Shown: positions 48,401-51,519 of the stretch, piece after piece
How the letters are laid out: each line of letters begins with the position of its first letter
How positions within the stretch are numbered: the first letter of the stretch is position 1
Assembly: GCA_038503035.1 (NCBI GenBank)
Contig: JAVSML010000984.1
Span: 1-64,000 of the forward strand
Length of the DNA: 64,000 nt
Source of the DNA: Crocodylus rhombifer
Lineage: Eukaryota > Chordata > Crocodylia > Crocodylidae
Reading direction: 5' to 3'
Notes under the pieces: model-generated
Database searches by the model: none
Seen by the model: only the letters and a program-made list of their open reading frames with translations
What the model was told of the DNA's origin: nothing
Position numbers and translations under genes: made by a program

Positions 48401-48537
48401 AGACTCTTGACAAGATTCTTCAAGCTGGATTTGAGAACAATCAAGCATCTGTAAAATACTTGATAGAATGGATTATCATCTTGATTCTACACACGTACCC
48501 CCAATTCCTTTCAAAATTCTGGGGTTGTTTTTGCTAT
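1..48537 (+). CDS. TARBP1: TARBP1, tRNA (guanosine-2'-O-)methyltransferase homologue; exons 1 (partial) to 22, both ends incomplete
   Basis: Joined exons: 1-351, 2251-2348, 3080-3149, 5404-5552, 6963-7015, 9759-9856, 14664-14799, 17194-17290, 19480-19569, 22700-22838, 25679-25775, 26023-26198, 29556-29653, 33691-33852, 35472-35665, 36093-36354, 36452-36640, 40275-40474, 40885-40956, 43223-43343, 46212-46322, 48388-48537. They total 3113 nt. After two leading bases this gives 1037 codons without a stop, and every intron is GT-AG. The protein is recognised from blocks shared with vertebrate TARBP1, for example [61 protein letters not shown] [24 protein letters not shown] and SLQHRVKNR. Human TARBP1 is 1621 residues; this part is the helical-repeat body. 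Yeast Trm3, its homologue, methylates G18 of tRNA. The SpoU catalytic domain lies beyond the window, so activity cannot be judged here. The intact frame and conserved splice sites indicate a functional gene. Confidence 0.96.
352..2250 (+). other. Intron 1
   Basis: No coding signal was recognised. The first few hundred bases are still GC-rich, continuing the CpG island. About 795-870 is an alternating TG/CA/TA tract. A long inverted repeat occupies 1021-1577 (separate entry). The remainder is ordinary AT-rich intron. Confidence 0.7.
1021..1577. repeat. Long inverted repeat (foldback) in intron 1
   Basis: The left arm at about 1021-1180 and the right arm at about 1399-1577 are inverted copies. 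Both contain, in inverted order, the blocks AAGGCTCTTGAGA, CTACTTCCATGACTTCTTAAG, GGGCCTCT and CTCAACACTGCA. The right arm has an insert of roughly 12-15 bases. The arms are imperfect and flank a spacer of about 220 bases. This is probably a decayed DNA transposon with long terminal inverted repeats. No target duplication was identified. Confidence 0.7.
2251..2348 (+). CDS. TARBP1: TARBP1 exon 2
   Basis: Acceptor TTCAATTAG and donor CAG|GTACGT. The exon completes a split Glu codon, then encodes PSLFWW followed by [16 protein letters not shown], nearly identical to human. It ends in phase 0. Intron 2 (2349-3079) is AT-rich and I recognise nothing in it. Confidence 0.97.
3080..3149 (+). CDS. 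TARBP1: TARBP1 exon 3
   Basis: Acceptor TTTCAG and donor AG|GTAAGC. It encodes [18 protein letters not shown], matching human [18 protein letters not shown], and ends in phase 1. Intron 3 (3150-5403) holds an inverted repeat, a minus-strand CR1 and a short interspersed repeat. Confidence 0.96.
3398..3572. repeat. Short imperfect inverted repeat in intron 3
   Basis: Bases 3398-3427 (GAGCTGCTATTAG...TGAAAATGAGA) are an inverted copy of 3542-3572 (TCTCATTTTCAAGA...CAACTC), with about 23 of 30 positions matching. Between them is an imperfect direct repeat around the motif TTTTTCAGG..TCTAA.AGC. It may be a decayed foldback element. No boundaries or target duplication were found. Confidence 0.45.
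4036..4925 (-). mobile_element. CR1 LINE, 5'-truncated 3' portion, minus strand
   Basis: Read on the minus strand, it encodes pieces of the CR1 reverse transcriptase C-terminus: [24 protein letters not shown], then [13 protein letters not shown] and FFTVMAAR-like [18 protein letters not shown]. The CR1 3' UTR follows (plus-strand reading GACCTGAGGAGATCATCAAG, then GACCCCCTGCCATGGGCAGG). Frameshifts split the frame, so this is a dead copy. Such 5' truncation is usual for CR1. Confidence 0.9.
5013..5130 (-). repeat. Interspersed repeat ending in CTGAAAGCTT...AATAAAAGAT, minus strand
   Basis: The reverse complement contains TGCCTGAAAGCTTG, TTTCCCCCAAATA and GGTCCAATAAAAGATA. The same blocks in the same order occur on the plus strand near 29070-29190, and a partial copy near 23440-23530. 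It is therefore one repeat family. Its class (SINE or LINE 3' end) was not determined. Confidence 0.65.
5404..5552 (+). CDS. TARBP1: TARBP1 exon 4
   Basis: Acceptor TGTCACAG and donor GAG|GTAAGG. It completes a Gly codon and encodes [19 protein letters not shown], then [14 protein letters not shown]. This is one of the most conserved blocks of the protein. It ends in phase 0. Intron 4 runs 5553-6962. Confidence 0.98.
5825..6168. mobile_element. hAT-like short element, decayed
   Basis: The left end CCGGGGCAGATCTGG (5825) and the reverse complement of the right end CAGAGGCAGATCCAGG (ending 6168) form a terminal inverted repeat. The flanks GTCAGTGC (5817-5824) and GCCAGTAT (6169-6176) agree at 5 of 8 positions, all three differences being transitions, as expected of an old 8-bp hAT duplication. 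There is no coding content. Confidence 0.55.
6470..6640. mobile_element. hAT-like fragment (CAGTGGTGCTCAACC end)
   Basis: It begins CAGTGGTGCTCAACCACTGG and shares the sequence GGCCCAT...GGTCCAGAAATTTG with the elements at 32858 and 49260 (the latter inverted). The right end was not located, so the end coordinate is approximate. Confidence 0.5.
6963..7015 (+). CDS. TARBP1: TARBP1 exon 5
   Basis: Acceptor TTTCTTTAG and donor CAG|GTAAAC. It encodes [17 protein letters not shown], identical over this stretch to human. The exon is short (53 nt) and ends in phase 2. Intron 5 runs 7016-9758. Confidence 0.97.
7244..7313. repeat. Compact hairpin, 30-nt arms and 10-nt loop
   Basis: The arm at 7244-7273 (starting TTTTTATTTGCAG, ending GGTCCAAG) pairs with 7284-7313 (CTTGAACC...AATAAAAA) at about 26 of 30 positions. 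The loop at 7274-7283 is CTTCTTCAAA. The geometry resembles a miniature inverted-repeat element or a precursor-like RNA hairpin. There is no evidence that it is transcribed separately or processed. Confidence 0.6.
7350..8400 (+). mobile_element. Old, heavily decayed CR1 LINE, plus strand
   Basis: The order of blocks follows the CR1 reverse-transcriptase C-terminus and 3' UTR: an AYADD-like trace at about 7520 (TTAGCTTATGCAGATTCAGAG), CTCATATGAGGAGGCAG near 7966, and TTTGGGATCCTTTACCACAAGAAGTCATG near 8177, the counterpart of the LWNSLPQEV region. Many stops and indels show that it is ancient. A hAT element follows directly at 8409. Edges are approximate. Confidence 0.65.
8409..9176. mobile_element. 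Palindromic hAT-like element, 768 bp
   Basis: The ends are TAGGGCTGTA at the left and, reverse-complemented, TAGGGGTGTA at the right. The flanks TTGATTAT (8401-8408) and CTGACTAT (9177-9184) agree at 6 of 8 positions, as for a decayed 8-bp duplication. The two arms mirror each other over hundreds of bases; for example ACACAGCTTTAAATGTTTTTTCT near 8575 recurs inverted near 9030. Inside, 8877-8916 is a 40-bp palindrome with perfect 14-bp arms (CCCAGAAGTGGACC). There is no transposase, so it is non-autonomous. Confidence 0.8.
9759..9856 (+). CDS. TARBP1: TARBP1 exon 6
   Basis: Acceptor CCATACAG and donor AGA|GTATGT. It encodes [19 protein letters not shown] and then [13 protein letters not shown] (human SPGQPIGSCSPLGLKLQKF). 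It ends in phase 1. The following intron 6 (9857-14663) is the longest of the first ten introns. Confidence 0.96.
10094..10999. mobile_element. Probable solo LTR of an endogenous retrovirus, 906 bp
   Basis: The stretch begins TGTTGCACC and ends CATGACA (TG...CA rule, with TGT/ACA termini). It is flanked by the identical 5-bp sequence ATTCT at 10089-10093 and 11000-11004. AATAAA is present on the plus strand at 10884-10889, and on the minus strand near 10255-10262, so orientation is unresolved. No gag, pol or env remnant adjoins it, which fits an LTR left after recombination between two LTRs. The retroviral genus was not determined. Confidence 0.65.
11005..14663 (+). other. Rest of intron 6, no recognised feature
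   Basis: AT-rich intron with scattered short open frames that lack any family resemblance. No paired inverted repeats with a target duplication, and no CR1 block, were recognised in this stretch. Confidence 0.5.
14664..14799 (+). CDS. TARBP1: TARBP1 exon 7
   Basis: Acceptor CTTTTAG and donor AAG|GTAAAA. It encodes [40 protein letters not shown] and GLHALR. It aligns without gaps to human and ends in phase 2. Intron 7 (14800-17193) contains poly(A)/poly(T) runs and no feature I can name. Confidence 0.98.
17194..17290 (+). CDS. TARBP1: TARBP1 exon 8
   Basis: Acceptor CCTATTTTTAG and donor GTG|GTAAGT. It encodes [20 protein letters not shown] followed by [12 protein letters not shown], almost identical to human. 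It ends in phase 0. Confidence 0.98.
17963..19090 (-). mobile_element. Old CR1-like LINE, minus strand, split by a hAT insertion
   Basis: The plus strand shows the reverse complement of the CR1 3' region: AGAAGAGACCTAAACGATC, GGATTCCAGAACATCCCTGG, then ATTCCAGCTGAGGCCTAACC and ACTCTTGCTGCTTTGTGACT. The same element resumes after the hAT at 18838-19090 (AGTCTAATGAAATCCCCAG). It is strongly diverged compared with the CR1 copies at 4036 and 56780. Edges are approximate. Confidence 0.75.
18469..18837. mobile_element. hAT-like element nested in the CR1, 369 bp
   Basis: The left end CAGTGGTTTTCAACC (18469) faces the right end GTTGAGAACTACTA, whose reverse complement is TAGTAGTTCTCAAC. The flanks GTCTAGAG (18461-18468) and GTTTATAG (18838-18845) agree at 6 of 8 positions. 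Removing it rejoins the CR1 sequence, which supports a true insertion. There is no transposase. Confidence 0.75.
19480..19569 (+). CDS. TARBP1: TARBP1 exon 9
   Basis: Acceptor TTCCTTTAG and donor GAG|GTAAGA. It encodes [20 protein letters not shown] and then [10 protein letters not shown] (human [20 protein letters not shown]). Exactly 30 codons, phase 0 at both ends. Intron 9 (19570-22699) holds one hAT-like element. About 20100-20340 is GC-rich and unassigned, and 22080-22640 has many CAGGAGAAC-like blocks but no defined repeat. Confidence 0.96.
20997..21917. mobile_element. hAT-like element, weakly supported, 921 bp
   Basis: The left end CAAGTGGATCCAGG and the reverse complement of the right end CAGGGGCAAATCCAG resemble each other and the ends of the 5825 element. 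The flanks TTCATACA and TTTATAAT agree at only 5 of 8 positions. The interior is GC-rich without a coding match. Confidence 0.4.
22700..22838 (+). CDS. TARBP1: TARBP1 exon 10
   Basis: Acceptor TTTATTTAG and donor AAA|GTAAGT. It encodes [15 protein letters not shown]... and ends [17 protein letters not shown]. It is less conserved than its neighbours, corresponding to the human segment starting LCDWLRVNESYF. It ends in phase 1. Intron 10 (22839-25678) holds a CR1 tail, a repeat fragment and the poly(C) gap. Confidence 0.93.
23206..23392 (+). mobile_element. CR1 LINE 3' end, plus strand
   Basis: It contains ACTGCCTAAGGAAGTTGTAA, TTGGAGGTTTTTAAGAAGAG, then TCTCTGAGGTCCTTCCAACC and ATTCTAG. This is the usual order of the CR1 ORF2 end, 3' UTR and terminal box. 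It is heavily 5'-truncated. Confidence 0.8.
23440..23530 (+). repeat. Partial copy of the AATAAAAGAT-type repeat
   Basis: It contains TACCCAAAGAACCTTGTCT followed by CTAACATGGTTATGG, matching the distal part of the repeat at 29060-29195. The proximal CTGAAAGCTT part is missing. Confidence 0.45.
24444..24600. other. Poly(C) tract broken by a 100-N assembly gap
   Basis: A run of 28 C, one G and 14 C (24444-24486) is followed by 100 N (24487-24586) and another 14 C (24587-24600). The homopolymer probably stopped sequencing or assembly, and the 100-N size is likely nominal. Proline-rich or glycine-rich open frames across it are artefacts. Confidence 0.9.
25679..25775 (+). CDS. TARBP1: TARBP1 exon 11
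   Basis: Acceptor TTAATCAG and donor CAG|GTAAGT. It encodes [20 protein letters not shown] and then [11 protein letters not shown], matching human [20 protein letters not shown]. It ends in phase 2. Intron 11 is only 247 bases and has nothing notable. Confidence 0.97.
26023..26198 (+). CDS. TARBP1: TARBP1 exon 12
   Basis: Acceptor TTTGTGTAG and donor ATG|GTTAGT, a slightly weak donor. It encodes a helical segment including [19 protein letters not shown] and [17 protein letters not shown], matching human DPLLDVLMKFSTNAYMP. It ends in phase 1. Intron 12 runs 26199-29555; 26199-27069 shows nothing recognisable. Confidence 0.96.
27078..28049. mobile_element. Foldback hAT element with perfect 8-bp target duplication, 972 bp
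   Basis: It is flanked by GTGCCAGT at 27070-27077 and 28050-28057. The ends are TAGGGGTGCACTGATA and, reverse-complemented, TAGAGGTGTACCGATA. The interior is GC-rich and largely self-complementary. The long open frame on the minus strand (27127-28116) crosses the whole element, including the duplication, and is low-complexity, so it is not a transposase. It belongs to the same family as 30728-31611. Confidence 0.9.
28058..29055 (+). other. Intron 12 stretch, no recognised feature
   Basis: AT-rich intron with short A and C runs near 28400-28425. I recognise no repeat family or coding block here. Confidence 0.5.
29060..29195 (+). repeat. Interspersed repeat, CTGAAGAAGGG...CTGAAAGCTT...AATAAAAGAT type
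   Basis: The ordered blocks are GCCTGAAGAAGGGTGATAAT, ACCTGAAAGCTTGCAAAAA, CAATAAAAGATATCACATC and ACGAACCTTGTCTGCATATG. The same family occurs inverted at 5013-5130 and in part at 23440-23530. It is probably a SINE or a short LINE 3' end; class not determined. Confidence 0.65.
29556..29653 (+). CDS. TARBP1: TARBP1 exon 13
   Basis: Acceptor TTCTGTACAG and donor ACT|GTAAGT. It completes an Asp codon and encodes [20 protein letters not shown] and [12 protein letters not shown]. The human counterpart ends EFILRRLTMNELNS. It ends in phase 0. Intron 13 (29654-33690) contains nested transposons. Confidence 0.95.
30728..31611. mobile_element. Foldback hAT element with perfect 8-bp target duplication, nested in CR1, 884 bp
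   Basis: It is flanked by CCTAGAAT at 30720-30727 and 31612-31619. It starts TAGAGATGCACTGATA, and its other end reads TACGGGTGGCATCAATA when reverse-complemented. The interior is GC-rich and self-complementary, with GTAAGTC...TTGTG and CACAATGGACTTACCAG as inverted partners. Ends and layout match the 27078 element, so they form one non-autonomous family. Confidence 0.9.
32116..32341. mobile_element. hAT MITE nested in CR1, 226 bp
   Basis: The left end TAGCTGTTTTCAAATTG and the right end (reverse complement CAGTAGTTTTCAAAC) are inverted partners. The flanks TTTTAGAG (32108-32115) and CTCTAGAG (32342-32349) agree at 6 of 8 positions. Confidence 0.7.
32858..33010. mobile_element. hAT-like fragment (CAGAGGTGCTTAACC end)
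   Basis: It begins CAGAGGTGCTTAACCTCTGG and shares CTCATAGGTCTGGAAATTTG with the elements at 6470 and 49260. The far end was not found, and 33010 is only where the similarity fades. Confidence 0.45.
33691..33852 (+). CDS. TARBP1: TARBP1 exon 14
   Basis: Acceptor TTCATTTGAG and donor CAG|GTAATT. It encodes [39 protein letters not shown] and [15 protein letters not shown]. This matches human [20 protein letters not shown] and sets the acceptor at 33691. Phase 0 at both ends. Intron 14 (33853-35471) is AT-rich with nothing recognised. Confidence 0.96.
35472..35665 (+). CDS. TARBP1: TARBP1 exon 15
   Basis: Acceptor TATACCAG and donor TAG|GTATGT. It encodes [39 protein letters not shown] and [11 protein letters not shown] (human [20 protein letters not shown]). 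It ends in phase 2. Intron 15 (35666-36092) holds nothing notable. Confidence 0.97.
36093..36354 (+). CDS. TARBP1: TARBP1 exon 16
   Basis: Acceptor CTTTTTGCAG and donor AAG|GTAAGA. It encodes [37 protein letters not shown] and [20 protein letters not shown]. It is the longest complete exon in the window (262 nt) and very close to human. It ends in phase 0. Intron 16 is only 97 bases. Confidence 0.98.
36452..36640 (+). CDS. TARBP1: TARBP1 exon 17
   Basis: Acceptor GTGTTTTCAG and donor GAG|GTAAGT. It encodes [40 protein letters not shown] and [11 protein letters not shown]. Exactly 63 codons, phase 0. Intron 17 (36641-40274) has a hairpin repeat and two hAT-like elements. Confidence 0.98.
36752..36870 (+). 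repeat. Interspersed repeat with internal hairpin
   Basis: GCCTACTTTGT (36769-36779) pairs perfectly with ACAAAGTAGGC (36791-36801) around an 11-nt loop. Outside it AACTTTCAT (36752-36760) pairs with ATGAAAGTT (36810-36818). The tail GAATAAGTTAGTCTTTAAGG at about 36831-36850 is typical of a common reptilian repeat 3' end. Class not determined. Confidence 0.6.
37380..37729. mobile_element. Left half of a hAT-like element of the 8409-9176 family, ending at a 10-N gap
   Basis: It begins TAGGGGTGTGTGAA and shares GACACAGCTTTAAGTGTTTT and the TTGATTCAGATCACTGTCC block with the arms of the 8409 element. The right arm and right end are missing: the sequence runs into ten N (37730-37739) and continues in unrelated sequence. 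The left flank is GTCGTTAT, with no partner found. The element is either truncated or misassembled. Confidence 0.65.
37730..37739. other. Assembly gap, 10 N
   Basis: Ten undetermined bases. Open frames read across it are not real. Confidence 0.95.
37740..39803 (+). other. Intron 17 stretch, no recognised feature
   Basis: AT-rich intron with homopolymer A/T runs. No CR1 block, paired terminal repeat or coding resemblance was seen. Confidence 0.5.
39812..40066. mobile_element. Palindromic hAT-like MITE, 255 bp
   Basis: The two halves are inverted copies. TAGGGAGCCTGGTTTTCTC...AAATCCCCAATTTT at the left faces AAATTTGGGGATTTTT...GAGAAAACAAGAATCCCTG at the right, with CACCACTAA and TTAGTGGTG flanking the centre. 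The flanks GTCATTAT (39804-39811) and GTTATTAC (40067-40074) agree at 6 of 8 positions, both differences transitions. It lies about 210 bases before exon 18. Confidence 0.8.
40275..40474 (+). CDS. TARBP1: TARBP1 exon 18
   Basis: Acceptor CCCTTTCTCAG and donor AAG|GTATAA. It encodes [30 protein letters not shown] and [17 protein letters not shown]. The first residues come straight after the acceptor; the ATG at 40275 is an internal Met, not a start. It ends in phase 2. Confidence 0.97.
40885..40956 (+). CDS. TARBP1: TARBP1 exon 19
   Basis: Acceptor ATATGAAAAG and donor AAG|GTAAGC. It encodes [20 protein letters not shown], matching human [20 protein letters not shown]. A short exon (72 nt) with a weak polypyrimidine tract next to the AG, ending in phase 2. 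Intron 19 runs 40957-43222. Confidence 0.95.
41910..42330. mobile_element. DNA transposon-like element with TATTTACT ends, 421 bp
   Basis: The left end TATTTACTTGAATGTAAAAC and the reverse complement of the right end TATTTACTCAAATTTAAGAT are inverted partners. The interior is GC-rich. No convincing target duplication was found. A similar left end occurs at 53714. Confidence 0.6.
43070..43170 (+). mobile_element. CR1 LINE terminal fragment, plus strand
   Basis: It contains GGGACTGGGCTAGGTGACCT and AATCCCTTTCAACTCTG, the usual CR1 3' end. It is strongly truncated and lies some 50 bases before exon 20. The preceding 42965-43060 (GGGCCAG...CTGGATCTGGCCCATGG) looks like part of another element that was not resolved. 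Confidence 0.65.
43223..43343 (+). CDS. TARBP1: TARBP1 exon 20
   Basis: Acceptor CTGTTTTACAG and donor AAA|GTAAAT. It encodes [20 protein letters not shown] and [17 protein letters not shown], close to human [20 protein letters not shown]. It ends in phase 0. Intron 20 (43344-46211) is mostly unassigned apart from one MITE. Confidence 0.97.
43344..45730 (+). other. Intron 20 stretch, no recognised feature
   Basis: Intron sequence without a recognised repeat, paired ends or coding resemblance. Confidence 0.5.
45739..45903. mobile_element. hAT MITE with perfect 14-bp terminal repeats, 165 bp
   Basis: It begins CAGTGGTCTCCAAA and ends with its exact reverse complement TTTGGAGACCACTG. The flanks CTATAGGT (45731-45738) and CTCTAGGT (45904-45911) agree at 7 of 8 positions. 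It is too short to code for anything. Confidence 0.88.
46212..46322 (+). CDS. TARBP1: TARBP1 exon 21
   Basis: Acceptor TTCTTCGCAG and donor CAG|GTATTA. It encodes [20 protein letters not shown] and [17 protein letters not shown], matching human [20 protein letters not shown]. Exactly 37 codons, phase 0. Intron 21 runs 46323-48387. Confidence 0.98.
46677..47340. mobile_element. Possible hAT-like insertion with 8-9-bp duplication, 664 bp
   Basis: GTGACTAGG occurs at 46668-46676 and again at 47341-47349. The right end reads CGTAGCCCTA, compatible with a TAGGGCTACG terminus, but the left end matches it poorly. Inside, two imperfect direct copies share TCCTTGAAACTTGG.AGG and GGGGCTACCAT.CCTGCTG (about 46925-46985 and 47060-47130). 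Confidence 0.5.
48079..48290. repeat. Unresolved hAT-like fragment
   Basis: GGGAGTTGTCAACTGGATG followed by GTACCCCGGGGGTACTTGG resembles the left part of a hAT with a CAGTGGTTGTCAACC end. No right end or duplication was found. The rest is GC-rich and lacks coding similarity. Confidence 0.35.
48388..48537 (+). CDS. TARBP1: TARBP1 exon 22, last exon in the window
   Basis: Acceptor TTTTATTTAG and donor TAT|GTAAGT. It encodes [40 protein letters not shown] and [10 protein letters not shown], matching human [17 protein letters not shown]. It ends in phase 0 with 50 codons. About 425 further residues, including the SpoU domain, would follow if the gene is like human TARBP1. They are not within the next 15.4 kb. 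Confidence 0.98.
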
Positions 48538-49251
48538 GTAAGTAAGAATTTTCACATTGATGTATTAACTTAATTTGAATGACTAAATATAGGATGTTTT
48601 TCCAGATAAGGTATAGTAGCTAATATGGTTTTTCTCATGCATCCAAAATTTCCATTTTAAGTCAGTGGATTTATTGGGCACTTACAGAATACAAAATCAG
48701 TGAGTCTCAGGAACTGATTCTGCAACCCAGTCCAGGACTTTTATGATATGAAAGGGGCTAAAACTAAGTGAATTTTTTTTCAGCTTGAGAGTCTCCATGT
48801 GTAGCCTGGATCCCCATGCAGAGTAATTCTTGGTGTATTGATTTAGTATTGTTCCTTCTTGCATTCAACAGCATAGGGACTTTCAGGATATGAAAGGATG
48901 GCTCCATAACATTATTGCAAGCTTTGGAGTTTCTCTGACCAATGCTTATGGGCTAAGCTGCAGAGGGGTTGCAAATAGTTATCTTTGCTCCTGCCCCCTT
49001 CTCCAAACTTTCACCTTAGAATGCAAGATGGAATCTGGCTCCAGTGTACCTATTTTGTGCAATGAATAGACCCACTGACAAATTGCATCTTTTAATGTGC
49101 CAGTCTTCTTCAGCTGTTTATGCAATTTGGAAACAAATATTGTATTCCTCTAAGAATTGCATATGTCTGTCTTTGCAAATATTTTGCACTTTCTTTGCTA
49201 AAAATACTTCTATAATTTACAATCTTCACTGAAGGAAAATCCTCCATGAGG
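48538..49251 (+). other. Start of intron 22, no recognised feature
   Basis: AT-rich sequence after the exon 22 donor. No repeat family or coding block was recognised. Confidence 0.5.
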
Positions 49252-49259
49252 CTTTAATG

Positions 49260-49677
49260 CAGTGGTGCCCAACGTTTTTCCTCCTCAGGCCAGATGGACA
49301 GTGCTCTGACCCTCCACAGGTCTGAACCTGGGGGGTCTGATTCAGTGCAGGGCAGGGGCTGTAGCCTGGCCTGGCCTAGCCCTGCCTGATCCACCTGTGT
49401 GTGGTAGGGGGAAGGGGGCTTGGCCTGGCCCTGAGCCAGCCCTGTGGGAGGGGGGAGGAAGGGGGTGTGGTGCAACTGAGCATGCTGTGTGTGTGGGGGG
49501 GGTGTGGCTTGGCCCTCATAAGGCTGCACTGGCCTCAGGAATTTGGTAGTAGGGGAGGCTGACAGTATTGATTACCACTGCTCCTCTGCCACCAATTTTC
49601 CTGACCTATGGGAAGACCTATGGGATCCCCATGGGCCAGATGCCATGGTTTCATGGGCCACAAGTTGAGCACCCCTG
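49260..49677. mobile_element. hAT element with perfect 8-bp target duplication, 418 bp
   Basis: It is flanked by CTTTAATG at 49252-49259 and 49678-49685. The ends are CAGTGGTGCCCAACGTTTTT and, reverse-complemented, CAGGGGTGCTCAAC. The reverse complement shares blocks with the fragments at 6470 and 32858 (GTGGCCCATG and CATAGGTC.GGAAA). Non-autonomous and among the less decayed copies. Confidence 0.92.
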
Positions 49678-49742
49678 CTTTAATGTGATTAACAGACAGA
49701 ATACATAAATAAAACAAAAACTTGGTGTAGACAGGTGGGGGC

Positions 49743-50060
49743 TTTTCTCCTATGGTGGGAACCCTTATGGGACTCCAGGAGGATTTCCTTTACAGGAGAA
49801 TGGTCTCCCTGCCTCTTCTGTCAATCAGCTGATGGACAGTATGGGAAGAAGGGCAAAATTCTCTCAGTGCTGGAAATATCCTAGGGCTCTAGGAGGTCTC
49901 CAGTCTGCATCTGCCTCCTGCTGTACACCTCTGGGTTAAACTGAAGGAGTGCATCACGTGGGAGCTCTCTTCCTGTGGCAGAAACCTTCCCAGGAGTCTA
50001 AGAGGGTTCCCCTCTCAGAAAAATGCCCCCCTGCCTACCACTACCAATCAGGTGATGGGA
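49743..50060. repeat. Degenerate tandem duplication, offset about 222 bp
   Basis: The stretch 49743-49838 and the stretch 49965-50060 share, in order, TCTCCTATGGTGGGAACC / TCTTCCTGTGGCAGAAACC, GGACTCCAGGAGGATTTCC / GGAGTCTAAGAGGGTTCCC, CTCCCTGCC / CCCCCTGCC and CAATCAGCTGATGG / CAATCAGGTGATGG. Class unknown. Confidence 0.6.
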
Positions 50061-50075
50061 AAGATAGGGGACAGG

Positions 50076-50113
50076 CTCCCTGACAGCTCACACTTGGATG
50101 GGCTGTCAGGGAG
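50076..50113. repeat. Perfect 12-bp hairpin
   Basis: CTCCCTGACAGC (50076-50087) and GCTGTCAGGGAG (50102-50113) are perfect inverted partners around a 14-nt loop. It lies just after the tandem duplication. There is no T-run or promoter context to suggest a function. Confidence 0.7.
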
Positions 50114-50693
50114 TGAATGTTCTCCCTCCGTTCTTACCTCCAAGATGCTCAAGTTGTATCAGAAAGAGACTAGCAAAGATCCTGGTTTTCTCTCTCAAAA
50201 AATAATACAAAGCTCTCTGATTAAAAGTCCAGAAATGTCTGTTTAAACAACTCAAAGTCCATGTTTTTCCTAGATTAAAATGAAACACCACATCAGTTGA
50301 GCACAATGTCTTCTTGCTATATTTACAATTTTAAAGTAATTTGGAAGCCTACCAATGCATCAGTTTATTATAATAAATCAATTTTGAATATGTATGTATT
50401 TTGGTGTTTGATTTTGGTTTTTTTATCATGGAAAATCAGAGTTCTCCCTGCTCCTTTTACTCACCAGGATGCTGGTCCAGCTGTGGCCTACCCAGCTGTT
50501 TTGTGGTGCTGAGGAGCCCTGATATACCAGTGCCCAGCCCATGTCGTTGCCCCTCATTCTCAGCCGTGCTGATTCCCTTCACACCCAACCTGTATCCCCT
50601 TAGTCCTCCCAATGCCCCTCACTCCTGATCCGTGGTCTGTCCATTCATTTCCCCCCTCCCCCCCAGCCCATTAGTGTGTAGGGAAGAGTATGT

Positions 50694-50716
50694 GGGGCAA
50701 GGGGTGGGGGTGTGGG
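50694..50716 (+). other. G-quadruplex-type motif
   Basis: Four G tracts of 4, 4, 5 and 3 separated by CAA, T and TGT fit the G3+N1-7 rule. The surrounding 50450-51480 is GC-rich, unassigned and probably an unrecognised transposon. The long open frames there have no family resemblance. Confidence 0.5.
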
Positions 50717-51519
50717 CATAGGTGATGCCATAGGTGACACGTTGGGAGGGCATAGGGGGACACGTGCCTCCTCAGTATTCTGTGCCCATAACAGAGCATG
50801 GGCCTGCAGTCTGGCTGGACTAGCACCAGGTAGGAGCCACCTTCATGGCCCAACAGGTGGGATCCGGTACAGGAAGGAGTGCCACACCAGCATGGTTGTC
50901 AAGATGTGGTACTTCCTGCCTGTTTGGCAGGAGTGGGGAGGCACAGCTGTGCACTGGCAGGAGCCTCATGGCCACCAAAGCAACACCAAGCTTCCCTGTT
51001 CCGCTCTGTCCTTCCACACTGGGTCCTGCCCACTGGGCTGTGGAGGCATCTCCTGCCCATGCCAATACAGCCAGGCTGCAGTCCCTGTGCCCTGCTGGGG
51101 GTGCAGAAATCTAGGGGGGCACATGCCCTCCCAAGCTCCCACATGTGTTTCCTATGTCCTCCTGCCTTCCCATGTGTCACCTAATCCTCCTTCCCCATGT
51201 ACACTTACCTGCAGCGAACTGTTCTCCACCACACTGTCTGGCTGCATTGCTGGCCACATGCACATGTACCCGTGCCTCTGATCACCCTCCTCGCACTCCT
51301 CAGTCCCAAGCCACCTCTTGTATGCTTAAACTCTGCCAGCCTTCAAGGGGAAATCTGTGTTTTCCCAGGTTTTTCTCCTTTCTTAGTTTGCGAGCTATAG
51401 TTTTGTTTCTGTGCTCACACAAGTTGCTCAAGAGGCCCACCTAAATTGTTCCTAAGGAAAAGATCTATAAGGATCTACCTTGACATGGAGAAACCCCTTG
51501 GCAGCAGCCCCTTCCTGCT

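Noticed and set aside
50712..51281. Open frame of 189 codons on the plus strand
   Set aside because: GC-rich, low similarity to anything, overlapping frames of similar length on both strands, no splice or start context. Probably unrecognised transposon sequence.
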